Assembly (NCBI GenBank): GCA_023430975.1
Contig: JAEYYB010000033.1
Location: 1 to 64,000 of the forward strand
Length of the DNA stretch: 64,000 nucleotides
Direction: 5' to 3'
DNA from: Bacillota bacterium
GTDB taxonomy: Bacteria; Bacillota; Clostridia; Acetivibrionales; DSM-2933
Within the stretch, counting starts at the first letter, position 1. Each line of letters starts with the position of its first letter. The notes beneath the pieces are model-generated. The model did no database searches, had not been told where the DNA came from, and saw nothing but the letters and a program-made list of their open reading frames with translations. Below are positions 8,099 through 16,709 of the stretch, piece by piece. A program made the position numbers and the translations under genes.

Positions 8099-9295
8099 CT
8101 ATTTTTTTAACAATTTTAACGTTTCTCTTGCTATAGCAAGCTCTTCGTTTGTTGGAACCACCATTGTCTTAACATTTGAACCTGGGGCACTTATATCCAT
8201 TTCCTTACCCTTTATCTCATTCTTTTCCCAATCAACATCAATTCCCATGTAATTCATTCCGCTAAGAACCTTCTTTCTTACAAGGGGATTGTTTTCTCCT
8301 ATACCGGCAGTAAAAATAAGTACATCTACACCATCCATAACTGCAGCGTATTCTCCGATATACTTTTTAACCCGGTAACAGAAGATTTCTATAGCTAAAG
8401 AAGCCCTTTCATTTCCTTCGTTTGCAGCAGCTTCAATATCTCTGAAATCGCTGCTTACGCCTGATATACCAAGTACCCCTGATTTTTTATTCAAATAATC
8501 GTTTATATCTTTAACTGACATTTTTTCCTTGTCCATAAGATAAGAAATAACTGCAGGGTCTATTGTACCGCATCTTGTTCCCATAGCAAGACCTGCAAGT
8601 GGAGTAAATCCCATACTTGTTTCGACTGATTTGCCTTTTTTTACTGCACATATGCTTGCACCATTACCAAGATGGCAAGAGATGATGTTTAAATCTTCAA
8701 TGGGTTTTCCAAGTATCTCTGCAGCCCTGTTTGCAACATATTTATGGGAAGTTCCATGGAATCCATACTTTCTTACTCCATATTTCTCATAAATCTCATA
8801 TGGTAATGCATATAGATATGCATGCTTTGGCATAGTCTGATGGAATGCTGTGTCAAAAACCGCTACCATAGGAACACTTGGCATAACTTCCTTGCACGCC
8901 TCAATACCTATAATATTTGGAGGGTTATGCAATGGTGCCAATTCAATGCATTCTCTCAATGCTTTCATAACTTCATCATCAATTATTACTGAATCATGGA
9001 ATCTTTCTCCGCCGTGAACAACCCTGTGTCCAACAGCTGCTATCTCAGACATGTTTGAAATAACTCCCATATCCTTATCTGTCAAAACATTAAGAACCTG
9101 CTGAATAGCAACCTTATGGTTAGCCATATCCTTCTCGATTACTACAGCATCGGATCCCATTTTTGTATGCTTTATGAATGAATTTTCAATACCTATCCTG
9201 TCACAGTTTCCCTTCGCTAATACTGCCTCATTCATGGTATCTATCAATTGATATTTCAATGAAGAACTTCCTGTATTAATAACTAATATTTTCAT
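8099..9295 (-). CDS. ackA: Acetate kinase
   Basis: Converts acetyl phosphate and ADP to acetate and ATP, the energy-yielding last step of acetate fermentation. The 398-residue length is typical. Signatures are VINTGSSSLKY at the N-terminus, VVHGGERF, FDTAFHQTMP, GFHGTSHKYV, HLGNGASICAV and the nucleotide-binding FTAGIGEN near residue 330. I prefer the ATG at 9295 because GGAG lies 7 nt upstream; the ATG two codons earlier is too close to that site. It follows pta by 54 nt and is almost certainly co-transcribed with it. Confidence 0.97.
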   Translation of the reverse strand: MKILVINTGSSSLKYQLIDTMNEAVLAKGNCDRIGIENSFIKHTKMGSDAVVIEKDMANHKVAIQQVLNVLTDKDMGVISNMSEIAAVGHRVVHGGERFHDSVIIDDEVMKALRECIELAPLHNPPNIIGIEACKEVMPSVPMVAVFDTAFHQTMPKHAYLYALPYEIYEKYGVRKYGFHGTSHKYVANRAAEILGKPIEDLNIISCHLGNGASICAVKKGKSVETSMGFTPLAGLAMGTRCGTIDPAVISYLMDKEKMSVKDINDYLNKKSGVLGISGVSSDFRDIEAAANEGNERASLAIEIFCYRVKKYIGEYAAVMDGVDVLIFTAGIGENNPLVRKKVLSGMNYMGIDVDWEKNEIKGKEMDISAPGSNVKTMVVPTNEELAIARETLKLLKK

Positions 9296-9349
9296 TTTCA
9301 TTCTCCCTCTTACATAATATTATTTTCTCTATATTTCCATCTTATATTT

Positions 9350-10348
9350 CTATTTCGACATATTCTGTGCCTGTACTGCAGTAATTGCAACCACACCAAC
9401 AATATCCTCAGCACTGCATCCTCTTGACAAATCGTTTACAGGCCTTGCCAAACCTTGTGTAATAGGTCCGTAAGCTTCAGCCTTTGCAAGCCTCTGTGTG
9501 AGTTTGTATGCGATATTACCTACATTGAGATCAGGGAATATCAATACATTAGCCTTACCTGCTATTTTACTTCCAGGTGCTTTTGAGCTTCCAACTGATG
9601 GAACGATTGCCGCATCTGCCTGGAGTTCTCCATCAAGTGCTAAATGAGGTGCTTTTTCCTTAGCCAATGCAGTTGCTTTTATCACCTTATCAACCAATTC
9701 GCTCTTTGCACTTCCATAAGTAGAATATGAAAGCATCGCAACTATTGGTTCCGCTTGAACAAGTGCTTTAAAGGAACCTGCCGATGCAATAGCAATTTCT
9801 GACAATTCTTCAGCGTTAGGATTTTCAACAAGTCCGCTGTCTGAATATATAAATGTACCTTTTTCACCATACTCACAGTCAGGAACAACCATTACAAAAA
9901 ATGCCGAAACAAGCTTTGTACCAGGTGCTGTCTTTAATATCTGCAATGCAGGTCTTAATGTATCTGCTGTAGAGTGGATAGCACCGGATACCATTCCGTC
10001 TGCTTCTCCCATCTTTACCATCATAACTCCATAGTAGAGGCTATCCTGCATTATCTCTCTTGCCTTTTCAACAGTCATACCTTTAGCTTTTCTAAGCTCA
10101 TAAAATGCGTTAGCATATTCGTCAAATTTATCAGAATTTAAGGGATCCACTATTCTCGCCTTAGAGATATCCAGATCCCCTGATAATTTTTTTATTTCTT
10201 CGGGATTACCCACAAGAACTATATTCGCTATACCCTTCTCCTGAACTAAAGCCGCCGCCTTTAGTGTTCTAATGTCGGAACTTTCAGGTAATACTATTGT
10301 TTTTAGGTCGGATTTTGCCCTAAGACTTATTTGTTCTAAGAAATTCAT
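9350..10348 (-). CDS. pta: Phosphate acetyltransferase
   Basis: Transfers the acetyl group from acetyl-CoA to phosphate, supplying acetyl phosphate to AckA. The protein is a 332-residue short-form Pta (PTA_PTB fold) without the N-terminal DRTGG extension of the long enterobacterial form. It has conserved SGLVENPNAEELSEIAI and the C-terminal GLARPVNDLSRGC. The ATG follows AGAGGAGTTTAAAA. It is the first gene of the pta-ackA operon, with a promoter-like sequence about 100 nt upstream. Confidence 0.97.
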   Translation of the reverse strand: MNFLEQISLRAKSDLKTIVLPESSDIRTLKAAALVQEKGIANIVLVGNPEEIKKLSGDLDISKARIVDPLNSDKFDEYANAFYELRKAKGMTVEKAREIMQDSLYYGVMMVKMGEADGMVSGAIHSTADTLRPALQILKTAPGTKLVSAFFVMVVPDCEYGEKGTFIYSDSGLVENPNAEELSEIAIASAGSFKALVQAEPIVAMLSYSTYGSAKSELVDKVIKATALAKEKAPHLALDGELQADAAIVPSVGSSKAPGSKIAGKANVLIFPDLNVGNIAYKLTQRLAKAEAYGPITQGLARPVNDLSRGCSAEDIVGVVAITAVQAQNMSK

Positions 10349-10450
10349 TTTTAAACTCCTCTCAATATAAATATGTATATTTTTTAGATATGTGTTATTA
10401 TTATCACCAGGTCATAACACCTGATATGACTAGTGTTTTCAGCCATAGAT

Positions 10451-10480
10451 ATTATAATATAAATTGTTTATTGTATACAA
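10451..10480 (-). promoter_or_regulatory. Predicted promoter of pta-ackA
   Basis: On the minus strand TTGTAT (10480-10475) and TATAAT (10456-10451) are 18 nt apart. About 30 nt downstream, a small dyad CAGGT CATAAC ACCTG (about 10409-10424) lies in the untranslated leader and could be an operator or a small hairpin. The rest of 10349-10635 holds no gene. Confidence 0.4.
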
Positions 10481-10635
10481 GATTTAATTTTAAAAAATCA
10501 TGAAGTGATTATCCTATCTTAAACTGGAACAAGAAATTATTATTCCTGTATCACTTGATATCAGCGGATTCTTACTTAAAACTACACATAATTTATAGAT
10601 ATAAATAAATTTTATTGAAAAATTATCCATATAAA

Positions 10636-10672
10636 CAAAAGAGTGATATTAATGTATAATATCACTCTTTTG
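10636..10672 (-). terminator. Intrinsic terminator of the DUF2339 gene
   Basis: A 16-bp stem ACAAAAGAGTGATATT / AATATCACTCTTTTGT with a short loop. On the minus strand it comes 14 nt after the stop of the frameshifted (-1) reading frame at 10686 and 73 nt after the zero-frame stop. Confidence 0.8.
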
Positions 10673-10744
10673 TCACTAACTGTAATTACTCACTATTTTC
10701 AATGTTTAGTTTTATATATTCATCATCTACCAGCTTTTTATTAT

Positions 10745-12334
10745 CTACTGGCAAGATGTATTCTTTTTTGGCAACTCCTCTTTTTCATCTTTCCATATGT
10801 TATTGATATATGATATCGCAAATGTTACTACGCTTAATATAAACAGTACAAGTATTTTAGCTATGGTATCCGCACTTGAAAGATCAATGAATATAGTCTT
10901 TGCTGCTACCAAAATAAGTACTGCTGAACCAAACCATCTAAACACTGACTGCTTGCTGTATGCACCCCATATAAAAAGAATCAGTGCATATATTCCCCAT
11001 GTTATTGAATATGTTAGATTAAGATCTATAAATGTTATTTTGTAGTTTTCCCAAAGGTTATCAATTTGGAAGGTTAAAAGTCCGCCAACAATTACATGAC
11101 TTATTAATGAAAATGTGTTGCTAATGTAATAGTCAAATAAATCATTGTCTTCCTGTTTATTAAATACATTGAGCTTCAGCTTTACTGATGCATAGAAGCC
11201 AAATGCTGCAAGTAATACCCACGCCATTCCTGAGAAGTTCAATATAGGTATGAATGTTCCAAACCAGTTCCCAATCGGTGTTGTCCATGTTGTATAATAC
11301 CAGTATGCTGCTGTTATAACCCATATTGTAATAGCTGCTAATTTAAGATAATCCAATTTCTTTATCTGAGCTACAATCAGCACCAACACAGCCATGGCTG
11401 CCCATATATACACAGAGATCATCGGTTTTACATCAAGACCTGTTCCAATATCATTCAATGCTATTAGAATTAGCAGCATTCCTCCGAAGAATTTGCTTAT
11501 TACCGCTGCCGTGAATTTTCTAAGCATTCCGTATACTACAAGTGCTGCACCTACATAAACCAATCCAATGGCTCCAAGTATTGTTGAAAATGGAGTTATA
11601 TTGTTCATTATAATTAGTGACCAAATTCCAAAGATGATTCCATTTGATATTCCGAGATAAAGGTTAAGACCGTTAAAATTCTTGCCGTCCTTCCATGAAG
11701 ATACTACAAAACCTATAACATAGAATATGAATGCCGCTGCTGCGTATTTGAATGGGAACTGCCATGTGTCGGGCTGATAATACAAATAGTAAGTTGAGAA
11801 CAGTACCCATGTTGCTAAAAAGGGGATCAGCCTTAATTCTGACCATTTTTTATTAACACTGACATAGAAAGCTGCAGAATTAATAACAAGAAGATATAGG
11901 AAAAGTGTAAATATGGCACTTTCGGATTTCATGACCAGGGGTGCTATAAGACCTCCTAAAAGTCCAATATTCATAAGAACTCTCATGTCAAACTTGAAAG
12001 AATATATGCTGATTACAAGTGTCACAGCAACCATTAGGAGAAACACTGTCATAGGACTCCACATTGAGTAGTATATACCCGCAAAAGCAAAAGTTGTATA
12101 AATTAAAGAAGTTCCCAGACCTGATAAAATTTCATTCAATATTGACTTACCTTTTTGTCCTGCAGCAACTCCCCCAACCGCAAAACCGACTCCTGCTACA
12201 ATACCCATCATGATTTTCAATTGGTTTGATATCCAGCCCTTATCAACTGCAAATCTAAACAGATATGAGAAGGTCAGAAACATAAATACCGCACCTAATA
12301 GAGTTATCCAGTGTTTTTTGAACAAATTGTTCAT
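10745..12334 (-). CDS. DUF2339 polytopic membrane protein
   Basis: A 529-residue protein composed almost wholly of membrane helices (about 16-18 segments) and no large soluble domain. It matches the DUF2339 type of integral membrane protein, whose function is unknown. The ATG at 12334 follows AAAGGATGG with correct spacing; an ATG three codons earlier lies inside that ribosome site. Its end is unusual: codons CCA AAA AAG form the heptamer A-AAA-AAG. An AGAGGAG sequence lies 5 nt before it and a possible 6-bp stem begins 9 nt after it. A -1 shift there would replace the last residues NTSCQ by a 23-residue tail (EYILPVDNKKLVDDEYIKLN...) ending at 10686, next to the terminator. Confidence 0.85.
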   Translation of the reverse strand: MNNLFKKHWITLLGAVFMFLTFSYLFRFAVDKGWISNQLKIMMGIVAGVGFAVGGVAAGQKGKSILNEILSGLGTSLIYTTFAFAGIYYSMWSPMTVFLLMVAVTLVISIYSFKFDMRVLMNIGLLGGLIAPLVMKSESAIFTLFLYLLVINSAAFYVSVNKKWSELRLIPFLATWVLFSTYYLYYQPDTWQFPFKYAAAAFIFYVIGFVVSSWKDGKNFNGLNLYLGISNGIIFGIWSLIIMNNITPFSTILGAIGLVYVGAALVVYGMLRKFTAAVISKFFGGMLLILIALNDIGTGLDVKPMISVYIWAAMAVLVLIVAQIKKLDYLKLAAITIWVITAAYWYYTTWTTPIGNWFGTFIPILNFSGMAWVLLAAFGFYASVKLKLNVFNKQEDNDLFDYYISNTFSLISHVIVGGLLTFQIDNLWENYKITFIDLNLTYSITWGIYALILFIWGAYSKQSVFRWFGSAVLILVAAKTIFIDLSSADTIAKILVLFILSVVTFAISYINNIWKDEKEELPKKNTSCQ

Positions 12335-12522
12335 ATATACCATCCTTTCAAATTAGATTAAAAGATAAATTGATTACTTTTAATTTCATTAAGCAATTCG
12401 TTTTCCATAATCTAATTATAGATGGATTCAGCATTTCTTCCCAGATATCCCAAGTCACTAATTACCAGCCGCAAGTCACCCTATTAAAAAACACATATGA
12501 CTTTAGTCACATGTGCAAAATA

Positions 12523-12563
12523 AGGCATGATTGAAATATTACTTCCCGTTTTGAGCATGCCTA
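12523..12563. repeat. Family A repeat, internally deleted copy
   Basis: The element end TAAGGCATGATTGAAATATT, followed by ACTTCCCGTTTTGAG, is joined directly to the opposite end GCATGCCTAA. The middle of about 60 bp is missing, and the fusion point is GAGC/GCATG. It lies 3' of the NarL-type regulator gene. Confidence 0.75.
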
Positions 12564-12577
12564 ATAATACTTTATTT

Positions 12578-13225
12578 CTATACAATTCGATTTTTTATGG
12601 CATATACAGCTAGTTGAGTCCTGTCCTTAAGTCCTGCTTTATCTAGAGTACCTGTAATAATATTTTTAACGCTGCCCTCTGTGATAAAAAGCTCCGCTCC
12701 AATTTCCTTATTGCTTTTACCATCAATTATAAGCCTTATTACATCAAGTTCCCTATCGGTAAAATGTATGGAAGGATTGTTATCTTTAGCCGGTTTATCA
12801 GATTCAATATCACCAACCTTCTTAACCACATTGTCAAAAACGTCACGATGTATAATGCTCATTCCTTTTGCAACACTTTTTATTGCTAGAATCAAGTCTT
12901 CAGGATCTGCATCCTTTAAAAGATATCCAGCTGCACCGTTTTGCAATGCATTTTTTATATTTTCGTCATTATTAAATGTAGTGAGGATTATAACCTTTAT
13001 GTTGGGGTATTTTGATTTTATAAGCCTTGTTCCTTCAATTCCGTCACATACAGGCATCATAATGTCCATCAGCACTACATCCGGCTTTAATTCACCGCAC
13101 AGCTTGAATGCATCTTCTCCATTTCCAACTGTAGCCTCAACCTTAATGCCTGAATCCTGCTCAATTATAAATTTCAGGCTTTGCCGGAGCATTGCCTGGT
13201 CATCCACTATCAATACTTTTATCAT
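12578..13225 (-). CDS. NarL/LuxR-family response regulator
   Basis: A 215-residue two-domain regulator. The receiver spans residues 1-120 (acidic pocket D9-D10, phospho-acceptor D54 in VVLMDIMMP, conserved Lys in YLLKDA). A LuxR-type helix-turn-helix is at about 150-212 (FTDRELDVIRLIIDGKSNKEIG...SVKNIITGTLDKAG). It starts 18 nt after the stop of the kinase gene, with a GGGGTG ribosome site, so the pair is one transcript. The kinase just upstream is the likely partner. The target genes are unknown; the neighbouring DUF2339 gene is a candidate by position only. Confidence 0.92.
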   Translation of the reverse strand: MIKVLIVDDQAMLRQSLKFIIEQDSGIKVEATVGNGEDAFKLCGELKPDVVLMDIMMPVCDGIEGTRLIKSKYPNIKVIILTTFNNDENIKNALQNGAAGYLLKDADPEDLILAIKSVAKGMSIIHRDVFDNVVKKVGDIESDKPAKDNNPSIHFTDRELDVIRLIIDGKSNKEIGAELFITEGSVKNIITGTLDKAGLKDRTQLAVYAIKNRIV

Positions 13226-13243
13226 AAAGACACCCCATAAAAT

Positions 13244-14971
13244 TTAGTTATTACTAAGGGGAATTTCTACCCTTAAGTTAAAACCGCTTTCACCATCAGA
13301 GCCATACATAATTTTGCCATTTACAGGTTTTAGTCTTTCTTCCATACCTGTAAGGCCAAATCCTTTTTTAATTTTACCACAACCAATTCCATCATCAAGT
13401 ATAAAAAGCTTAATCATATTTATATCAAAACGTAAAATAATATTCACATTTTTTGCTTTTCCATGCTTTACAGAGTTTGTCAATGCTTCCTGGCATACTC
13501 TGTATATAATATCGGAGTACCTGCCAATGTCATTAGGTTCAATGCCTTCAGAAGTAAAATCTATTTCCACACCTGACAACCTGAAATCGGAAAACATATT
13601 CTTAAGTGATGTTATAATACTATTGGAACTGAGCATCTCGGGCCTCAAACCATTTATTGACCTTCTTAATTCTTTTAGTCCCTCTTTAGATATCTTTAAG
13701 GCTTCCTTAAGTTTATCTCCCGTAGTATCCATATCACTCTTATATGTTATATTCGCTACCTCAAGAATTGAAATTAAAAGGGTCATAGTATGCCCTAATG
13801 TATCATGTACATCATGTGCAAACCTGTTGCGTTCTTTTGCAATTGCCAGCTCTTCAACGGTTGCAGCATATTTTGCCAATTCGTCATTCATTGCATTAAG
13901 CTCAATGTTTTTGTCGTTAAGTTCATCCATCATGTTCCTGTATAAGGTTATATCTGTAAAGGTCAGTGCTTTTGCCAGTATTTCACCATGCTTATCCAAA
14001 ACAGGATGGAGTTTCATGTGGTAAGTTTTCCTCGATGGCCTAAGCAATGTGATTTCAGTTGAAGCAGTAGACGGCTTTTCTCCCGTAGCCTCTTTTATAA
14101 AATCACCACCAATTGCTCCGGATGAAATCCCTTCTATCTTTTCAAATACATGATTTATATCCACATCTTTTATAATGTCATCATCTAAAAGAACATTGCT
14201 TAAAAAGGCACAATTCCAATCGATAACTTTATTATTTATATTGAAAACCAGTACGGCATCATTCATCTTTTCAACAATATCTCTTCTTGCAATGGGAACA
14301 AGATCAAGAAACCTGTATCTGAAAGTAGCTATAGCAACTAAAAGCATGGTAAGAGAAAAGCTTACAGGAGTAAGGTCATAGTCTAGCCTTACAATATGAG
14401 TTACAGACAAAAAATTTGAAATAATAGGTATAGTTACTGCCAATATCAGAGCTATGGTTTGAACCTTAACATTTCTGCTTAGCTTACTATACTTCCTGGT
14501 AAGAGCCAGGACACCTAAAAAAATATATACATAAGTAACAAATACAATGATCCAAAAGTAAACCCGTCTTCCGCCATAATCATCAATACTCGACTTGAAC
14601 ATTTTATGATAATCATTTGTCAATACAACCAGATAGTTAATTATGGGTATGGCAGCAGCAGGTACAATGTTTTTTTTCTTGAAAAAGCTTCGATTTTCAA
14701 CAAAGAGGTTACAAAACACCAACCATCCGAGGCTTAAAAAACATATGGAAAAATAATTAATTTTCATGAAGATAATCTTACTTGAATACTCCTGTGCCAT
14801 AAGCTCAAATGCATAGCCTAGAGACCATACAAAAACCAGTGTCTGGCACAATACATAGCATATAAAAAGCCCGGATTTCTTTGCTTTAAAAATGAAATAC
14901 AAAACCATTATAAATGATAGGGCTGCAGATATGACAGGCAATATAGCATGGTTAGTTAAAAAAAAACGCAT
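13244..14971 (-). CDS. 7TM-type sensor histidine kinase
   Basis: A 575-residue membrane kinase. The N-terminal 220 residues form about seven membrane helices of the HisKA_7TM type. A PAS-like domain (about 228-335, NDAVLVFNINNKVIDWNCAF) follows, then a short coiled coil and a HisKA_3 dimerisation domain with the phospho-accepting His near 386 in HDVHDTLGH. A HATPase domain ends the protein (N-box EALTNSVKHG, G-box DDGIGCGKIKKGFGLTGM). HisKA_3 kinases pair with NarL-type regulators, matching the next gene. The signal is unknown. The start follows AGGAGAGTGTGAG. Confidence 0.92.
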   Translation of the reverse strand: MRFFLTNHAILPVISAALSFIMVLYFIFKAKKSGLFICYVLCQTLVFVWSLGYAFELMAQEYSSKIIFMKINYFSICFLSLGWLVFCNLFVENRSFFKKKNIVPAAAIPIINYLVVLTNDYHKMFKSSIDDYGGRRVYFWIIVFVTYVYIFLGVLALTRKYSKLSRNVKVQTIALILAVTIPIISNFLSVTHIVRLDYDLTPVSFSLTMLLVAIATFRYRFLDLVPIARRDIVEKMNDAVLVFNINNKVIDWNCAFLSNVLLDDDIIKDVDINHVFEKIEGISSGAIGGDFIKEATGEKPSTASTEITLLRPSRKTYHMKLHPVLDKHGEILAKALTFTDITLYRNMMDELNDKNIELNAMNDELAKYAATVEELAIAKERNRFAHDVHDTLGHTMTLLISILEVANITYKSDMDTTGDKLKEALKISKEGLKELRRSINGLRPEMLSSNSIITSLKNMFSDFRLSGVEIDFTSEGIEPNDIGRYSDIIYRVCQEALTNSVKHGKAKNVNIILRFDINMIKLFILDDGIGCGKIKKGFGLTGMEERLKPVNGKIMYGSDGESGFNLRVEIPLSNN

Positions 14972-15033
14972 CTCACACTCTCCTGATATAATTTAATACC
15001 TAATGTATTGCGTTTTTATGTATTTTTATTTAT

Positions 15034-15074
15034 GTTTTGCAATAATCATTTTACATTTTTATATATTGCAAAAC
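15034..15074. repeat. Inverted repeat 3' of gatB
   Basis: Exact 11-bp arms GTTTTGCAATA (15034-15044) and TATTGCAAAAC (15064-15074) around a 19-nt AT-rich loop, in the 280-nt gap between gatB and the kinase gene. It could end the gat transcript, but there is no strong T-run and the distance from the stop (about 180 nt) is long. Confidence 0.4.
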
Positions 15075-15251
15075 ATTTTCCTTTCATCCCTAAAAGATAT
15101 ATTAATTAGAATTCACTGCAATAACAAATATTACAAGTCTTTATCTTCATATTTTTACAACAAAAGGTCAAGTAATTTCGTTATTCGCAGTAAATTCACA
15201 ATTATTTTTTCTATATTAATCCATAAAATATACTAATTTACATAATCTTTA

Positions 15252-16685
15252 TCAGAGCTTTTCAAGTTCATCTTTAAGTATTTTATTGATTATTTGAGGG
15301 TTACCCTTGCCCCTGCTTTCCTTCATACACTGTCCTACAAGGAAACCAAAGGCCTTTTCTTTACCGCTCTTGTAATCGGTGATAGATTGGGGATTAGCTT
15401 CTAATACCTTCTTAACAATGCCAACGAGTGCTCCCTCATCATTAACAACCTCAAGACCTTCCTCTTTTACTATCACTTCAGGATCTTTTTTGGTTTGGAA
15501 CATCTTTTCAAAAACCTTTTTGGCAATTGTGCCGCTTATTTTTCCGCCATCAATCAATTTCACAAGCTTTGCTAAGTATTCCGCCGGAAAAGGTATCTCG
15601 CTTGCTTCCATCTCCTTTTCCTTTAAAATCCTCATAAGGTCACCCATAATCCAGTTGCTTACAGCCTTTGCGTTATTGCTCATCTTAACAGCCTCTTCAA
15701 AGAAATCAGCAAAGTATTTTGATGAAGTAAGGACGGATGAATCATACTCAGGTAATCCAAATTCTTCAATGTACCTCTTTTTCCTTGCTTCCGGAAGTTC
15801 AGGCAACGAGAACCTGATATCATTTATATAACTATCTTCAAGAACTATAGGCACAAGGTCCGGCTCAGGAAAATACCTGTAGTCGTGAGCCTCTTCCTTG
15901 CTCCTCATGGCATAGCTTTCACCTTTATTATCGTCCCAACGCCTTGTTTCCTGTACGATAACACCGCCATACTCAATCTCGGTTTTTTGTCTTTTAAACT
16001 CACCTTCAATTGCCCTTAATATTGCCTTGAAGGAGTTGAGGTTTTTCATTTCAGTCCTTGTCCCGAATTCCTTCTGGCCTACAGGTCTTATTGACAGGTT
16101 AACATCTGCCCTTAGTGATCCTTCCTGCATTTTGCAGTCGGAAACATCAATATATTCCAATATCGCTTTCAAGTTTTCCAAAAATGTCTTAGCCTCTTCA
16201 GCCGATCTGATATCAGGCTCCGATACAATCTCTATAAGAGGTACGCCGCACCTGTTATAATCAACAAGTGTGCCTCTGTCCCATTCATCATGTATAAGCT
16301 TTCCAGCATCTTCTTCTATGTGAATTCTTGTAAGTCCTATCCTTTTCTGTACCCCGTTTACTTCTATATCTACATGCCCATTTTTGCATATCGGAAGATC
16401 GTATTGCGAAACCTGATAAGCCTTAGGCAGGTCAGGATAAAAGTAATTCTTTCTGTCCTGCTTGCTGAAATTGGCAATTTCACAATTTGTTGCAAGACCA
16501 GCTTTCACTGCATATTCTATAACCTTTTTATTTAAAACAGGCAAAACTCCTGGCATTCCTGTACATATAGGACAGCAATGAGTATTTTCATCGCCGCCAA
16601 ACTCAGTTGTGCATGAGCAGTATATCTTTGATTTAGTTGAAAGCTCTGCATGAACTTCCAAACCTATTACCAACTCGTAATCCAT
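15252..16685 (-). CDS. gatB: Aspartyl/glutamyl-tRNA amidotransferase subunit B
   Basis: GatB binds the misacylated tRNA and phosphorylates the glutamyl or aspartyl group so that ammonia from GatA can amidate it, forming Gln-tRNA(Gln) or Asn-tRNA(Asn). At 477 residues it is full length, with the N-terminal cradle (VIGLEVHAELSTKSKIYC, CPICTGMPGVLP), the kinase-like core (EMKNLNSFKAILRAIE) and the C-terminal YqeY-like tRNA-binding domain (VGQCMKESRGKGNPQIIN). The ATG at 16685 has AAGGG 8 nt upstream; in-frame GTG and ATG codons a few positions earlier overlap that site. It follows gatA by 24 nt. Confidence 0.97.
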   Translation of the reverse strand: MDYELVIGLEVHAELSTKSKIYCSCTTEFGGDENTHCCPICTGMPGVLPVLNKKVIEYAVKAGLATNCEIANFSKQDRKNYFYPDLPKAYQVSQYDLPICKNGHVDIEVNGVQKRIGLTRIHIEEDAGKLIHDEWDRGTLVDYNRCGVPLIEIVSEPDIRSAEEAKTFLENLKAILEYIDVSDCKMQEGSLRADVNLSIRPVGQKEFGTRTEMKNLNSFKAILRAIEGEFKRQKTEIEYGGVIVQETRRWDDNKGESYAMRSKEEAHDYRYFPEPDLVPIVLEDSYINDIRFSLPELPEARKKRYIEEFGLPEYDSSVLTSSKYFADFFEEAVKMSNNAKAVSNWIMGDLMRILKEKEMEASEIPFPAEYLAKLVKLIDGGKISGTIAKKVFEKMFQTKKDPEVIVKEEGLEVVNDEGALVGIVKKVLEANPQSITDYKSGKEKAFGFLVGQCMKESRGKGNPQIINKILKDELEKL

Positions 16686-16709
16686 TGTCATCACCCTTCT
16701 TCTGTAATC

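Noticed and set aside
15003..15236. Plus-strand 77-codon frame between the 7TM kinase and gatB
   Set aside because: AT-rich, no ribosome site, biased Phe/Ile/Tyr content and overlap with an inverted repeat.
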